Below, in pieces: positions 1-8,666 of a stretch of 64,000 nt of DNA. Position numbers and translations under genes: made by a program. Where the stretch lies: assembly GCF_014648275.1 (NCBI RefSeq), contig NZ_BMQU01000009.1, forward strand, positions 62,001-126,000, written 5' to 3'. Each line of letters opens with the position of its first letter. Position 1 is the stretch's first letter. Below the pieces are notes generated by a model, which had not been told where the DNA came from, did not search any database, and saw only the letters and a list, made by a program, of their open reading frames with translations. The DNA is from Pseudomonas laurentiana. Its GTDB lineage: Bacteria; Pseudomonadota; Gammaproteobacteria; Pseudomonadales; Pseudomonadaceae.

Positions 1-77
1 ATGTCGTCCTGAGTGCCACTGCGGCCGGCCTTGCCTGCACGCGCGGGTTTCTTGAGGGGTTGCAGCTGTTCGTTCAT
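1..77 (-). CDS. GntR-family regulator, N-terminus only (probable GclR)
   Basis: Only the first 25 codons lie in the window, reading MNEQLQPLKKPARAGKAGRS and on. A basic, disordered start like this is usual for Pseudomonas FadR-type GntR regulators ahead of the winged helix, but no DNA-binding domain is visible here. The identity comes from position: in P. putida KT2440 the gene divergent from this purine permease is, as I recall, gclR (PP_4283), repressor of the glyoxylate carboligase pathway. A TTTGTATACAAA palindrome at 279-290, of the kind GntR regulators bind, lies in its promoter region and recurs before gcl, puuE and hiuH, which suits an autoregulated local regulator. Family and name are inferred from context. 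Confidence 0.5.
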   Translation of the reverse strand, partial: MNEQLQPLKKPARAGKAGRSGTQDD

Positions 78-433
78 GGGTTCTCGAGCAGATAACCGGC
101 AATTGGATCCGAACTGTAATACCGCACAGTGGGTCGTTGGCAAGCCGTGAGTAGAAAAATTAAGGAAAACAGTACGGCACATTGTACACAGCCAACAGCA
201 ATTCTGCAGGTAGCGATAGCCGTTATAGCGGTATTGCCAAATAATATGCACACACTGCATAAAACATTATTTGATTTATTTGTATACAAAAGCATAATCG
301 CAGCGTGCAACTTCCTGACTTAAAGGTCAATAAAGCAGTCCGGTCGCCTGCCACCCTACCCCCTCACAGAGCCCCCCAGTGCGTGCGCAGGCCAGGCTCT
401 GCAAAACAAGAAAAGACTTGAGGAGTACATGCT
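78..433. promoter_or_regulatory. Divergent promoter region between the regulator and the purine permease
   Basis: This 356-base gap is AT-rich compared with its surroundings and holds no credible gene. It carries a perfect 12-base palindrome TTTGTATACAAA at 279-290 and a poorer match TTGTACACAG at 182-191. Both fit the TTGTNNACAA motif found before hiuH, puuE and gcl. Two sites about 100 bases apart between divergent genes suggest control of both the regulator and the permease. Confidence 0.6.
279..290. promoter_or_regulatory. Putative GntR-type operator TTTGTATACAAA
   Basis: Perfect 12-base palindrome in the regulator/permease intergenic region. The same TTGTATACAA core occurs at 8582-8591, 23399-23408 and 23539-23548. 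Self-control of a local GntR-family regulator is the simplest reading. Which protein binds it is inferred. Confidence 0.6.
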
Positions 434-1783
434 GTGGAAAGCCGCAAATCCGAAGCCCCTACGCTGGATCTTGCTCCACCGCTCGAAACGAGCTGGCTGG
501 AGCGGATTTTCAAACTCAAGCGGCATGGCACCACCGTCAAGACCGAGCTGATTGCCGGCATGACCACCTTCATCACCATGGCGTACATCATTTTCGTGAA
601 CCCCAACATCATGGCCGATGCCGGGATCAACCATGGTGCCGCGTTCGTCGCCACCTGCATCGCCGCCGCCCTGGGCTGCCTGTTGATGGGCCTGTACGCT
701 AACTGGCCGGTCGGCCTGGCGCCGGGCATGGGCCTCAATGCGTTCTTTACCTATACCGTCGTCGGCACCATGGGTTACACATGGGAAGCGGCCCTGGGTG
801 CGGTGTTCGTTTCCGGTGTGTTGTTCATGCTGCTGACCTTGTCACGGGTGCGCGAGTGGCTTCTCAACAGCATCCCGGTCAGCCTGCGTCATGCCATGGG
901 CGCCGGGGTCGGGTTGTTTCTCGGGTTGATCGGCCTGAAAACCGCCGGCATTGTCGTCGACAGCCCAGCCACCCTGATCAAGCTCGGCTCGCTGCACGAA
1001 CCCGCCCCCCTGCTGGCCGCAGTGTGTTTCCTGATGATCGCGATACTCAGCTATCGACGAGTGTTCGGCGCCATCCTGATCAGCATCATCAGCGTCACGC
1101 TGGCCGGCTGGAGCCTGGGGCTGGTGGAATACGGCGGCGTATTCTCATTGCCACCCAGCCTTGCACCGACCTGGATGGCCATGGATGTGGCCGGGGTGTT
1201 CAACGTCAGCATGATCAGCGTAGTCCTGGCGTTCCTGTTCGTGCACATGTTCGACACTGCCGGCACCCTGATGGGCGTCGCGCAGCGCGCCAACCTGGTG
1301 AACGCCGAGGGCCGCATCGAGAACCTCTCCCGCGCGCTGAAAGCCGACAGTGCCTCTAGCGTCTTTGGCGCCGTGGTAGGCGTTCCGCCCGTGACCAGCT
1401 ACGTGGAAAGCGCCGCCGGAGTGGCCGCAGGCGGGCGCACCGGCCTGACCGCCGTGGTTGTCGGGCTGTTGTTCATTGCCGCCATGTTCTTCGCGCCACT
1501 GGCGGGCATGATCCCCGCCTACGCCACCGCTGGCGCCTTGATCTACGTGGCCATGCTGATGATGGGCAGCATGGCCCACATCAATTGGGATGAAGCCACC
1601 GACAGCATCCCGGCAATCGTCACCGCAATCATGATGCCCCTGACTTTTTCGGTTGCCGACGGCATCGCCTTGGGCTTCATCACCTATGTCGCACTGAAGG
1701 CCGGTACAGGCCGACACAAAGAAATCTCAGCGAGCCTGTGGGTGCTGTGCGCCATTTTCATCGCCAAGTTCATGTTTTTGTAA
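434..1783 (+). CDS. NCS2 family (AzgA-like) purine permease
   Basis: 449-residue inner-membrane protein with about 12 to 14 hydrophobic segments. It belongs to the nucleobase:cation symporter-2 superfamily, AzgA/GhxP branch, which imports adenine, guanine or hypoxanthine. The stretch GLAPGMGLNAFFTYTVV and the motif FDTAGTLMGVAQRAN are typical of that branch. GTG start at 434 has GAGGAG at 420-425, spaced 8 bases. It lies between a probable glyoxylate-pathway regulator and the urate genes, so a purine substrate is likely; the exact base cannot be read from sequence. Some annotations would call it a xanthine/uracil permease. Confidence 0.87.
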   Translation: MESRKSEAPTLDLAPPLETSWLERIFKLKRHGTTVKTELIAGMTTFITMAYIIFVNPNIMADAGINHGAAFVATCIAAALGCLLMGLYANWPVGLAPGMGLNAFFTYTVVGTMGYTWEAALGAVFVSGVLFMLLTLSRVREWLLNSIPVSLRHAMGAGVGLFLGLIGLKTAGIVVDSPATLIKLGSLHEPAPLLAAVCFLMIAILSYRRVFGAILISIISVTLAGWSLGLVEYGGVFSLPPSLAPTWMAMDVAGVFNVSMISVVLAFLFVHMFDTAGTLMGVAQRANLVNAEGRIENLSRALKADSASSVFGAVVGVPPVTSYVESAAGVAAGGRTGLTAVVVGLLFIAAMFFAPLAGMIPAYATAGALIYVAMLMMGSMAHINWDEATDSIPAIVTAIMMPLTFSVADGIALGFITYVALKAGTGRHKEISASLWVLCAIFIAKFMFL

Positions 1784-1804
1784 GGGTTGTACCGCAGTAA
1801 AAAC

Positions 1805-1828
1805 GGCCTCGCCTTCGGGTGAGGCCTT
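1805..1828 (+). terminator. Stem-loop with UUCG tetraloop after the permease
   Basis: A 9-base-pair stem (1805-1813 with 1818-1826, one G-U pair) closes a TTCG loop directly after the permease stop. Only two T residues follow, so as an intrinsic terminator it would be weak; it may instead stabilise the mRNA end. The next gene has its own AAGGAG ribosome binding site. Confidence 0.5.
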
Positions 1829-1848
1829 CGCACATAAGGAGAACATAA

Positions 1849-2475
1849 ATGAGTGTGGAAACCTGGCTGTTGTTCTGTGGCGCGGCACTGATCGTCATTG
1901 CGATCCCCGGCCCGTTGTCCTTGCTGATGATCAGCAACAGCCTGAACTATGGCCTGCGTCGCTCCTACCCCGCGTTTCTCGGTGGTGTCATCGCTTCGAT
2001 CTGCCTGCTCAGCGCCTCGGCACTGGGGCTGGGCGCGCTGCTGATGGCCTCGGAGCAGGTGTTCAGCGTCTTGAAAATTGTCGGCGGCCTTTACCTGTTT
2101 TACCTTGCCTGGCAAAGCTGGCAGCAATCACGCCAACCCTCGCAGGGCGCCAAGGTGCCTGAGGCCATGCCGACGCCAGGTTTTCGCAGCCTGTTCCTGC
2201 GCGCCTTTGCGCTGGGCGCGAGCAACCCGAAAGACATCCTGTTCTTCGCCGCGTTCCTACCGCAGTTTCTCAATGCAGAACAGCCATTGCTCAGTCAATT
2301 GCTGATCTTGATCGCCACCTGGACGGTACTCGACCTGGGGTGCAAGCTCGCCTATGGCCTCGGCGCGCAAGGTGCCGCCCGCTACCTGCGCTCCGGCAAG
2401 GGGCAGAGTGGATTCAACCGGATCAGCGCCGGGCTGTTCGGGGGCGCGGGCGTCGCCGCACTGCTAAGCCGCTAA
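1849..2475 (+). CDS. LysE family translocator (amino acid or metabolite exporter)
   Basis: 208-residue inner-membrane protein with about six hydrophobic helices, the usual size of the LysE/RhtB family, whose members export amino acids or related metabolites. The early IAIPGPLSLLMISNSLNYG segment matches the family's conserved first-helix region with its small/Pro turn. ATG start at 1849 follows AAGGAG at 1837-1842. It sits 65 bases after the permease on the same strand, separated by a hairpin. The substrate is unknown. The downstream neighbour is convergent. Confidence 0.87.
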   Translation: MSVETWLLFCGAALIVIAIPGPLSLLMISNSLNYGLRRSYPAFLGGVIASICLLSASALGLGALLMASEQVFSVLKIVGGLYLFYLAWQSWQQSRQPSQGAKVPEAMPTPGFRSLFLRAFALGASNPKDILFFAAFLPQFLNAEQPLLSQLLILIATWTVLDLGCKLAYGLGAQGAARYLRSGKGQSGFNRISAGLFGGAGVAALLSR

Positions 2476-2528
2476 GCCGCCAAGCCAAAGCCTGCCCCGC
2501 TGCCGCCTGGCGGCAACGGGGCAGAGCC

Positions 2529-5500
2529 TCAGGCGAACTGCGGCCTGATAAAGACCAGCCCTTCATCCCTGCCAGAGGCACTGACACGCTTGCCCGCCAT
2601 CAGCACAACCAGTTCTTTCGCCGCCCTGGCCTGACGCAGCGCCTGACGCGTCTCGGCATCCATCGACGCCATCAGTCGTTTGAGCGTGCTGGACGAGAGC
2701 GGGTACACATGCGACGCGTGCGTTGGCCTGACGATCACCAGGTAGAGCCGGTCTGAGCCGTTGCAACGCACCAGCAGTTGCCCTACCCCGAAGGCCAGGT
2801 CACTGAAGACCTCGCTCACCGTGTAATAGTTTGCCGTCAGCACATGCCGGACAACCGTATGCAGCGGGCCCCGTGCGAACTGCTCCTCGGAAACCACAAA
2901 CTCCACCGCGGTAAACCGGGCCGTTTCACTGTGCAAACTGAACCCTGCGCCCGCAGCCACCTCCGAACGACCGCGCAGCCACCCGAACGGGTCGACGACG
3001 GACGCGCCATTTTTAGTCAGCGGGTTATCCAGCACACCCAACAACAGGTCCAACTTGAGGACGCCGGCAGCGGTCACCTTGCCGTTTATGCTGGCCGACT
3101 CCATCAAGCGCTGAGAGAACTGCTCGATGCTCTGATTGGTCAATCGCGGGAAACGACGCTTGATGGTGTAGATCATGTGATCAACGCGAAGCCCTGAACC
3201 AAGCGACCAGACGCCATTGACGCGCTGCATCCGATGATAACGCTGCGGAACGCCGTCCGGGCTCGGAGGCGGCTTGAGTACCGCACAGTCGGCCACGAGC
3301 CCAACCCCGTCGTCGAGCACCTCGTAGTACGCATTATCCACCTGGATCACACGCCGCGCAGTGTTTTGAGCGCTCACGAAAACACCCGAGTTGCTGGCGG
3401 TTTCAATCAGCGGGCCATCAACAGGGGTGCTCCAACTGCGCCATTCGAACATCCGTTGATGCCTGGAAAGCCCGTGAAGGGATGAAATGACGGGTACTGT
3501 CGCGCCTGTCGATGGCGGCAGATGCTCGATGCTCCAGAATGGCAAGTAGCCTCGGGTCTCGAAGTGCAACGCAAGCGCCCACTCCTTTGCGGCTCGCTCG
3601 TCCTCGGTGAAATTGAAACGACGCAGGAACGCCTCGGCTGCTGCCTGTGACTGCCCAGGCTCCGTGCGCTGAATCATCTTCCAGGCCGGGTCCGGTGTGC
3701 GACCTGGCAGGAACTGCATGGCCCACTCAGGAAAGCGCTTTTGTCGAGCAAACTGCTCAGCCAGCAAACGCGCAAGATCCGGATCATTGGCCGGCAGACT
3801 GAAACGCTGCAAGACCTGCGCAGCCTCATCCAGGGTAAAGCGTCGGAACACCGCGAGTATCGCCTCCATCGCCCATTGCGAGGAAAGCCCAAGCTGGCTT
3901 GCCAGCGTCATCACGTCTTCGCGCGTCACCGACTGTAACCCTTGCTGGATAATTTCAGCCGGAGTCTGCGGTGCACCGCCGCGCAACCCCACGTCGAACG
4001 AGACCTCCCAATGCCCCAGCACATTGCGCCGCACGGGCGGGCCGTAGCCCTGACGTCGCGGCTCAACGATGCGCCAAGGTTCAAGGGCCGCCCCCCCGTT
4101 GTAGCGAACCTGATAAAAGCGGCCCCGTGTATCGGCAATGTAGTAGCGCGGGAAGCCGTCTGGCCCGACACTTCCCTCAAAGACGCCATTGAAATCGCCC
4201 TCCGTGCGCAAGGTCAGGTCCTGCGGCCGACCCTTGAGCGCAAGGGAGCGATCAATGACCCTGTTCGACAACGGCGGTGCAACACCGTGCAGCGCATCGT
4301 TACCCGCCAAGGCAATCCGTGTGGTGCTGACGTCAGACGCATGAGGCAGCATCTTCCAGAGCTTGCCCAGACCCTTGAACCCGTGCTTCAGGTCGCCCAG
4401 GGCCCCCAAGGTATTGAAGGCCGAAAACAGAGCGTACTGTACCGCCTGAGCGCGATCGCCGCCGGCAAGCGCCTTTATCGCCGCAGCCGACTCTTTGATG
4501 GCGAAAAACGCCCCCACTGCGAAGCTGGCAGGCGGAAATGGCAGTGTGACCGCCGTAGCCACCAACTCGACCCCGATCCAGGCAGTACGGCTGATCATGT
4601 CCGCCCGACCCAACTCCAGATCCGCGACCTGGGTCATCTTGCGCTCAATACGCTGGTCGTGAACGGCGTCTTGCAGGCTCATGACCGGCTCGTTGGAGAA
4701 CACCGGCCCGGCAGCCGCCCCCTGCCTGACCGCGTGCAACCTGTAGGACATCCAGCGACCTAAACGCAGGCGCATGCGATCCTTGTAGTAGTCAGCCATG
4801 CCTGCATGGGCCAGGGACGCCCGGAATGACTGAAATGCTCGGAACGTCAGGCCATCCGGCGCATCGGGTGTGTACAGCAAGGCAGACTGCCCCGCGTTTG
4901 CCGGGGGTAGCATGACGAAATTGCCTTCGACAGTCTCCGTCGCCCCCAAGTGCTCGTTCATCCACGACAGGTGACCCAAGTACGCCAACCAAGGGTACTC
5001 GGCAGTATTGAATACCGCCTCAAGATTGAAGGTCAGCAGATGCACCGGGTGTGCCAGACGTGTCGGGGCATCCTCATGCTGCAAAGAGTCCAGGGTCTGA
5101 CTCAACCAGCCGTACTGCTCGCTGGTGATTTGCCCCATCAGCTTGCTGCGCAACGCTGCCACCGACATTTGTAACTGAGTGAGCGTGACGCTGGCCTGTC
5201 GGCGGCTGGCATAGCCTTCACTCTCGGGGTGCAACAACGTATTGCGCACCCTCTCGATATAGCGATCAGCCACCCACTGGCCACGAATGGCACCCGAGAC
5301 GCTCTCCGGGCTCAGGGATGAAAGGTCGACACCCTCCGGCCCTTCAAAGGTTGCTGACGTGTCCAGCGTGGCTTCGGTCAAGCTGATCGAATCGTCGTAG
5401 CCATTGCGCAACAAACGGGTGAAGGTGTCCTTCTCTCGCGGCGTGGTGATGATAATCGTGTCCGGATCAACCGTACCCGGCGGCGTTCCCAGCAACTGGT

Positions 5501-7754
5501 TGATTTTTTCCGTGGCACGCGCTTTGACGAAGTCCTCAAAATCCGGCACCTGCATCGAGGGTTGCTCGGTAAACCGTTGCGACGCTGCAGCCACCTGGGT
5601 CTCCAGTGCGTGCAACTGCCGGCGCTCCGCCAGTGACGCACTGCGATACCAGGAGGGTGTATGCTCTTCAAAGCGCTCATGGGTTCGCTCAATATCAAGC
5701 GCTACCAGGCGCTGCAATGCACGTGGATAGTCTTCCTGTGGTGTGAGTGCGAGAAAACCAGCCTCTGGAGCAGGTTTTTGTGCCAATTCTTCCAACACCC
5801 GACTCAGGGTGTGCCGTGCGGCTTGCGGAGCTCGCGCCAACAGGTAGTCGCGCAGCGCCGGCACGGCAGTCCAGCCCACCACTTCATGCAGCAAACGGCG
5901 CTCATCCAGCACCATCAGCCAAGCTTCGCGGCCTGGAATATCAGGGGTGTAGAGCAACAAACCAGCGGCACCGTCTTCGGCATGCGTCAGGCGAAAGACC
6001 ACGACATCCGCCAGCTCGGCACCATCAATTTTCAACAAATAGGCCGTTGCGACAAGCGTCGACGGCTCAGTAAACGGCGTGTTCAGCAGCGTAACGGCCT
6101 GAACCTGATCGTCAGCCAGGATGCCCTGAAAACGCGCAGCGCAGAGCGTGGCCTGAAGCCGTAGCGACATCACGGCCTGCATGAGCTGGAGAACGTCCGG
6201 CGTGATCGCATCGCGCCACTGCCGAGCAAATGAAGTCCTCAGTTGCAAGGGTGCCAGCACCCGGGCAAGCGCCGCGGGAGTTAACCGGTCAAACACCTGC
6301 TCAACAGGCACACCTTGATACTGCAACGTGCTGTGCTGGATGAAGTCAGAGCCCTCGGTTTCATCCCCTGGGTGCAACCCATACAAGGCCAGGCTACTCA
6401 GGGACGCCTGCTGTGTGTAGACCTCCTGGGTTACCGGCACACTGCGCGCGGTGGTCACCCACAGTTCATCGGGGTCAAGGTCCACACCCAGTGCCCCCTT
6501 GAGGCTCACCGCCACACTGGCACGGGCGAACTGCTCGGGCGACTCGGCCTTGCCCAGCGCCTGACGCAGGTCCTCCTGCGCCTGCTGATACGCCTGCAAC
6601 CTGTCGACATAGCGCTGCCGCTCGTCGACGCTGCACAGTTTCAGCCAATAGGGTAACTGCCGGTAGGCCTCATAGGCCGCGTGCTCCGCTCGCCACACCG
6701 CAGCCATGCCGGACGGGCCGTGAGCGATGAGCCGCTGGGTGGCCTCGGTCAGCGCTTCAAACAGCATCCGATAAGAAGCGAAGGACGTGCGACGGCTTTG
6801 CAGAATGTCGATGATGTCGGCCTGCTGACATTTCAGTTGGGCCTGCACAACGTCACTGAGCAAGTGATCGACGATTTCGCTGCACTGCCATTCGATACGC
6901 CGCTGGCCATCGAGGGCGCGTTGATGGCGCATGCTCAACAGCCCGGCCCATTGCTCTCGACGCGGCAACAGGGCGTCGAACAGTTCGCCCAATGAAGCAT
7001 GGCTGGAAAGCCCATCGCCTGGCAGGTAAAGCAGTGTAGGGGCATCGTCCGCCTTCGACGCATCGACAACCGCTTGCCGACGCAGCACGAACGCACCCGC
7101 CAAGGGCACGACCTCTGCCTCTTCGAACAGCAGGTTCAGGGAATAGGCATAACAGGCCCGGCTGCTGCCTGCCGAGGTCGCCAGCGCACTCGCCAGCAAG
7201 GTCTGCTCTTCGTCGCTCAAGCGTCGTTGCGCATCGAGTTGCAAGGCCTGCGCCAAGGCATCGGCCAACTGCTGCGCGCATGATCCAGTGTCAGCCACCG
7301 AAGTATTCCAGTAGGCAACGACAGCATCCCGGTACAGATTACCCAGCGTAGGGTTCAGTGCATCGATGGCCGCTTCCAGCCCACGGGTACGTGCCCGCCG
7401 AGTGTCGGGCTGATCATCATGACTGCCATCGAGGTAAATCCCTGACAACGCCTCGTCATATGCCGTCGCAGCGCCCACCAGGCACTCACGCATCACCTGC
7501 GCGAGTGTAGTGCTCGTCTGCAAGGCGTACTGCTCTGGAGTGCTCGTGACGGTAAAGGTTTTCACGCACGCTTGCCGCGCGTCCAGTTCCAACTGGGGGT
7601 ACTGGCGCTTGAGTTCATCATCAAACGCTTTTGCAATCAGTGGCTCAATACCTGGCAGCCCGTTGCACTGCAGCACCCAGCGCGCCGCAGCCTTTTCCAG
7701 ATCCGCCAACGTTTCATCGCGGCCCAGTAAATGAGGGGGAGTCGCTACATCCAT
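2529..7754 (-). CDS. Giant DUF6543 (dermonecrotic-toxin-like) protein
   Basis: About 1741 residues from the ATG at 7754, chosen because AGGAA lies about 8 bases upstream; the frame is open to 7820 but without a ribosome site. The N-terminal 700 residues are helical and Leu/Gln/Ala-rich like the Pseudomonas DUF6543 'dermonecrotic toxin N-terminal' proteins, some of which are secreted effectors. A hydrophobic stretch near residues 1060-1110 (VELVATAVTLPFPPASFAVG and on) resembles the membrane-inserting part of those toxins. A region with YYIADTRGRFYQVRYNGG follows at about 1200. I recognise no catalytic motif in the C-terminal 400 residues. There is no signal peptide, no secretion genes and no obvious immunity gene nearby. 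Family assignment is by overall resemblance; toxin activity is inferred. Confidence 0.75.
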   Translation of the reverse strand: MDVATPPHLLGRDETLADLEKAAARWVLQCNGLPGIEPLIAKAFDDELKRQYPQLELDARQACVKTFTVTSTPEQYALQTSTTLAQVMRECLVGAATAYDEALSGIYLDGSHDDQPDTRRARTRGLEAAIDALNPTLGNLYRDAVVAYWNTSVADTGSCAQQLADALAQALQLDAQRRLSDEEQTLLASALATSAGSSRACYAYSLNLLFEEAEVVPLAGAFVLRRQAVVDASKADDAPTLLYLPGDGLSSHASLGELFDALLPRREQWAGLLSMRHQRALDGQRRIEWQCSEIVDHLLSDVVQAQLKCQQADIIDILQSRRTSFASYRMLFEALTEATQRLIAHGPSGMAAVWRAEHAAYEAYRQLPYWLKLCSVDERQRYVDRLQAYQQAQEDLRQALGKAESPEQFARASVAVSLKGALGVDLDPDELWVTTARSVPVTQEVYTQQASLSSLALYGLHPGDETEGSDFIQHSTLQYQGVPVEQVFDRLTPAALARVLAPLQLRTSFARQWRDAITPDVLQLMQAVMSLRLQATLCAARFQGILADDQVQAVTLLNTPFTEPSTLVATAYLLKIDGAELADVVVFRLTHAEDGAAGLLLYTPDIPGREAWLMVLDERRLLHEVVGWTAVPALRDYLLARAPQAARHTLSRVLEELAQKPAPEAGFLALTPQEDYPRALQRLVALDIERTHERFEEHTPSWYRSASLAERRQLHALETQVAAASQRFTEQPSMQVPDFEDFVKARATEKINQLLGTPPGTVDPDTIIITTPREKDTFTRLLRNGYDDSISLTEATLDTSATFEGPEGVDLSSLSPESVSGAIRGQWVADRYIERVRNTLLHPESEGYASRRQASVTLTQLQMSVAALRSKLMGQITSEQYGWLSQTLDSLQHEDAPTRLAHPVHLLTFNLEAVFNTAEYPWLAYLGHLSWMNEHLGATETVEGNFVMLPPANAGQSALLYTPDAPDGLTFRAFQSFRASLAHAGMADYYKDRMRLRLGRWMSYRLHAVRQGAAAGPVFSNEPVMSLQDAVHDQRIERKMTQVADLELGRADMISRTAWIGVELVATAVTLPFPPASFAVGAFFAIKESAAAIKALAGGDRAQAVQYALFSAFNTLGALGDLKHGFKGLGKLWKMLPHASDVSTTRIALAGNDALHGVAPPLSNRVIDRSLALKGRPQDLTLRTEGDFNGVFEGSVGPDGFPRYYIADTRGRFYQVRYNGGAALEPWRIVEPRRQGYGPPVRRNVLGHWEVSFDVGLRGGAPQTPAEIIQQGLQSVTREDVMTLASQLGLSSQWAMEAILAVFRRFTLDEAAQVLQRFSLPANDPDLARLLAEQFARQKRFPEWAMQFLPGRTPDPAWKMIQRTEPGQSQAAAEAFLRRFNFTEDERAAKEWALALHFETRGYLPFWSIEHLPPSTGATVPVISSLHGLSRHQRMFEWRSWSTPVDGPLIETASNSGVFVSAQNTARRVIQVDNAYYEVLDDGVGLVADCAVLKPPPSPDGVPQRYHRMQRVNGVWSLGSGLRVDHMIYTIKRRFPRLTNQSIEQFSQRLMESASINGKVTAAGVLKLDLLLGVLDNPLTKNGASVVDPFGWLRGRSEVAAGAGFSLHSETARFTAVEFVVSEEQFARGPLHTVVRHVLTANYYTVSEVFSDLAFGVGQLLVRCNGSDRLYLVIVRPTHASHVYPLSSSTLKRLMASMDAETRQALRQARAAKELVVLMAGKRVSASGRDEGLVFIRPQFA

Positions 7755-7865
7755 GGTCTGTGTTCCTGCTATCGAAAGGCGCTCGCACACCCTGTGCAAG
7801 CTACGCTGTCGACATTTCAAACCAGGCGACCATGCCCCATGAGATAAATAGTGCTAGCCCTGCAA

Positions 7866-7894
7866 ACAAAAAAAAGCCCGCAGTGTGAGCGGGC
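7866..7894 (-). terminator. Intrinsic terminator of hiuH
   Basis: On the minus strand GCCCGC (7894-7889) pairs with GCGGGC (7881-7876) around a 7-base loop and is followed by a run of eight T with one interruption further on. It lies about 32 bases after the hiuH stop, in the right orientation, and would stop hiuH transcripts from running into the giant toxin-like gene. Confidence 0.85.
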
Positions 7895-7926
7895 AAGGAC
7901 CTACGAAGATTCTATCCAGTGACCTA

Positions 7927-8280
7927 CTAGCTTCCGCGGTAGGTCGAGTAGCTGTAAGGCGAAATCAGCAGCGGAACGTGGTAGTGATCCTGCTCGGCAC
8001 TGATACCAAAACGCAAAACGACCACATCCAGGAACGCCGGCTCAGGCAGCTTTACACCGCGTGCACGGTAGTAGTCGCCGGCGCTGAACTGCAGTTGGTA
8101 GACACCGCTGCGGTAATCGTCGCCTTGCAGCAACGGTGCGTCGCAACGGCCATCACTGTTGGTCAGGGTTGTGGTCACCAGCGCTAGCTGCTCACCTTCG
8201 ACACGATACAGCTCGACCTTGATCGAGCTGCCAGGGCAGCCATGCGCGGCGTCCAGTACATGCGTGGTCAAACGTCCCAT
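7927..8280 (-). CDS. hiuH: 5-hydroxyisourate hydrolase (transthyretin-like)
   Basis: Hydrolyses 5-hydroxyisourate, the unstable product of urate oxidation, to OHCU, the second step of urate breakdown. The 117-residue protein starts MGRLTTHVLDAAHG, carries HYHVPLL near the C-terminus and ends in the diagnostic YRGS. These hold the conserved active-site His, Arg and His residues of the family. The frame is open upstream to 8331, but the family start at 8280 is preferred; an AGAGG lies about 11 bases before it. No periplasmic signal peptide is present. It is divergent from puuE, and a TTGTACACAA palindrome at 8389-8398 lies in its promoter region. Confidence 0.95.
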   Translation of the reverse strand: MGRLTTHVLDAAHGCPGSSIKVELYRVEGEQLALVTTTLTNSDGRCDAPLLQGDDYRSGVYQLQFSAGDYYRARGVKLPEPAFLDVVVLRFGISAEQDHYHVPLLISPYSYSTYRGS

Positions 8281-8388
8281 AAGGTTGCTCGCCTCTTCTT
8301 GATCCATGGGCAAAAAGTACCCGTATCGCACCGAACATGAGCACGGCAGCGTACGGCTGTTGGATTATTAAGACATTTTTCTGAAAAA

Positions 8389-8398
8389 TTGTACACAA
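8389..8398. promoter_or_regulatory. Putative GntR-type operator before hiuH
   Basis: TTGTACACAA, extending to ATTGTACACAAT at 8388-8399, fits TTGTNNACAA with AC instead of AT in the centre. It lies in the hiuH promoter region. Confidence 0.5.
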
Positions 8399-8581
8399 TA
8401 ATTCCGACTTCTTTGTTAGCGTAGCGCCAGCAGCCCATAAACAGGCCATCAGTCGCAAACCCAAGCAGACCAAGAGCGATCACATCATTATCTGACCAGT
8501 CCGGCAGATTTATTGCAGAGGCATGGGGTGGTGGGTCAGGAAAGAAATGCGAAAAAACAGGCTTACAAAGTGACAATAAAG

Positions 8582-8591
8582 TTGTATACAA
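8582..8591. promoter_or_regulatory. Putative GntR-type operator before puuE
   Basis: Perfect palindrome TTGTATACAA about 75 bases before the puuE start, a position that would overlap or follow the promoter. It is identical to the sites before gcl and the regulator gene. Confidence 0.62.
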
Positions 8592-8666
8592 TCACCCCAT
8601 CAGTGTGGCCAATACCGCACACAGGCCACCCTACTCCCGTTTTCACGTACAAGAAGGAAGACTGCA

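Larger units (their letters stand above)
8281..8666. promoter_or_regulatory. Divergent hiuH/puuE promoter region
   Basis: A 386-base gap, AT-rich in its middle, with no credible gene. It contains two copies of the shared palindrome: TTGTACACAA about 110 bases before hiuH and TTGTATACAA about 75 bases before puuE. One site per promoter suggests that both directions are controlled by the same regulator. Confidence 0.65.

Noticed and set aside
74-323. Small open frames in the divergent region 78-433
   Set aside because: No ribosome sites; the region holds operator palindromes and is better explained as promoter DNA.
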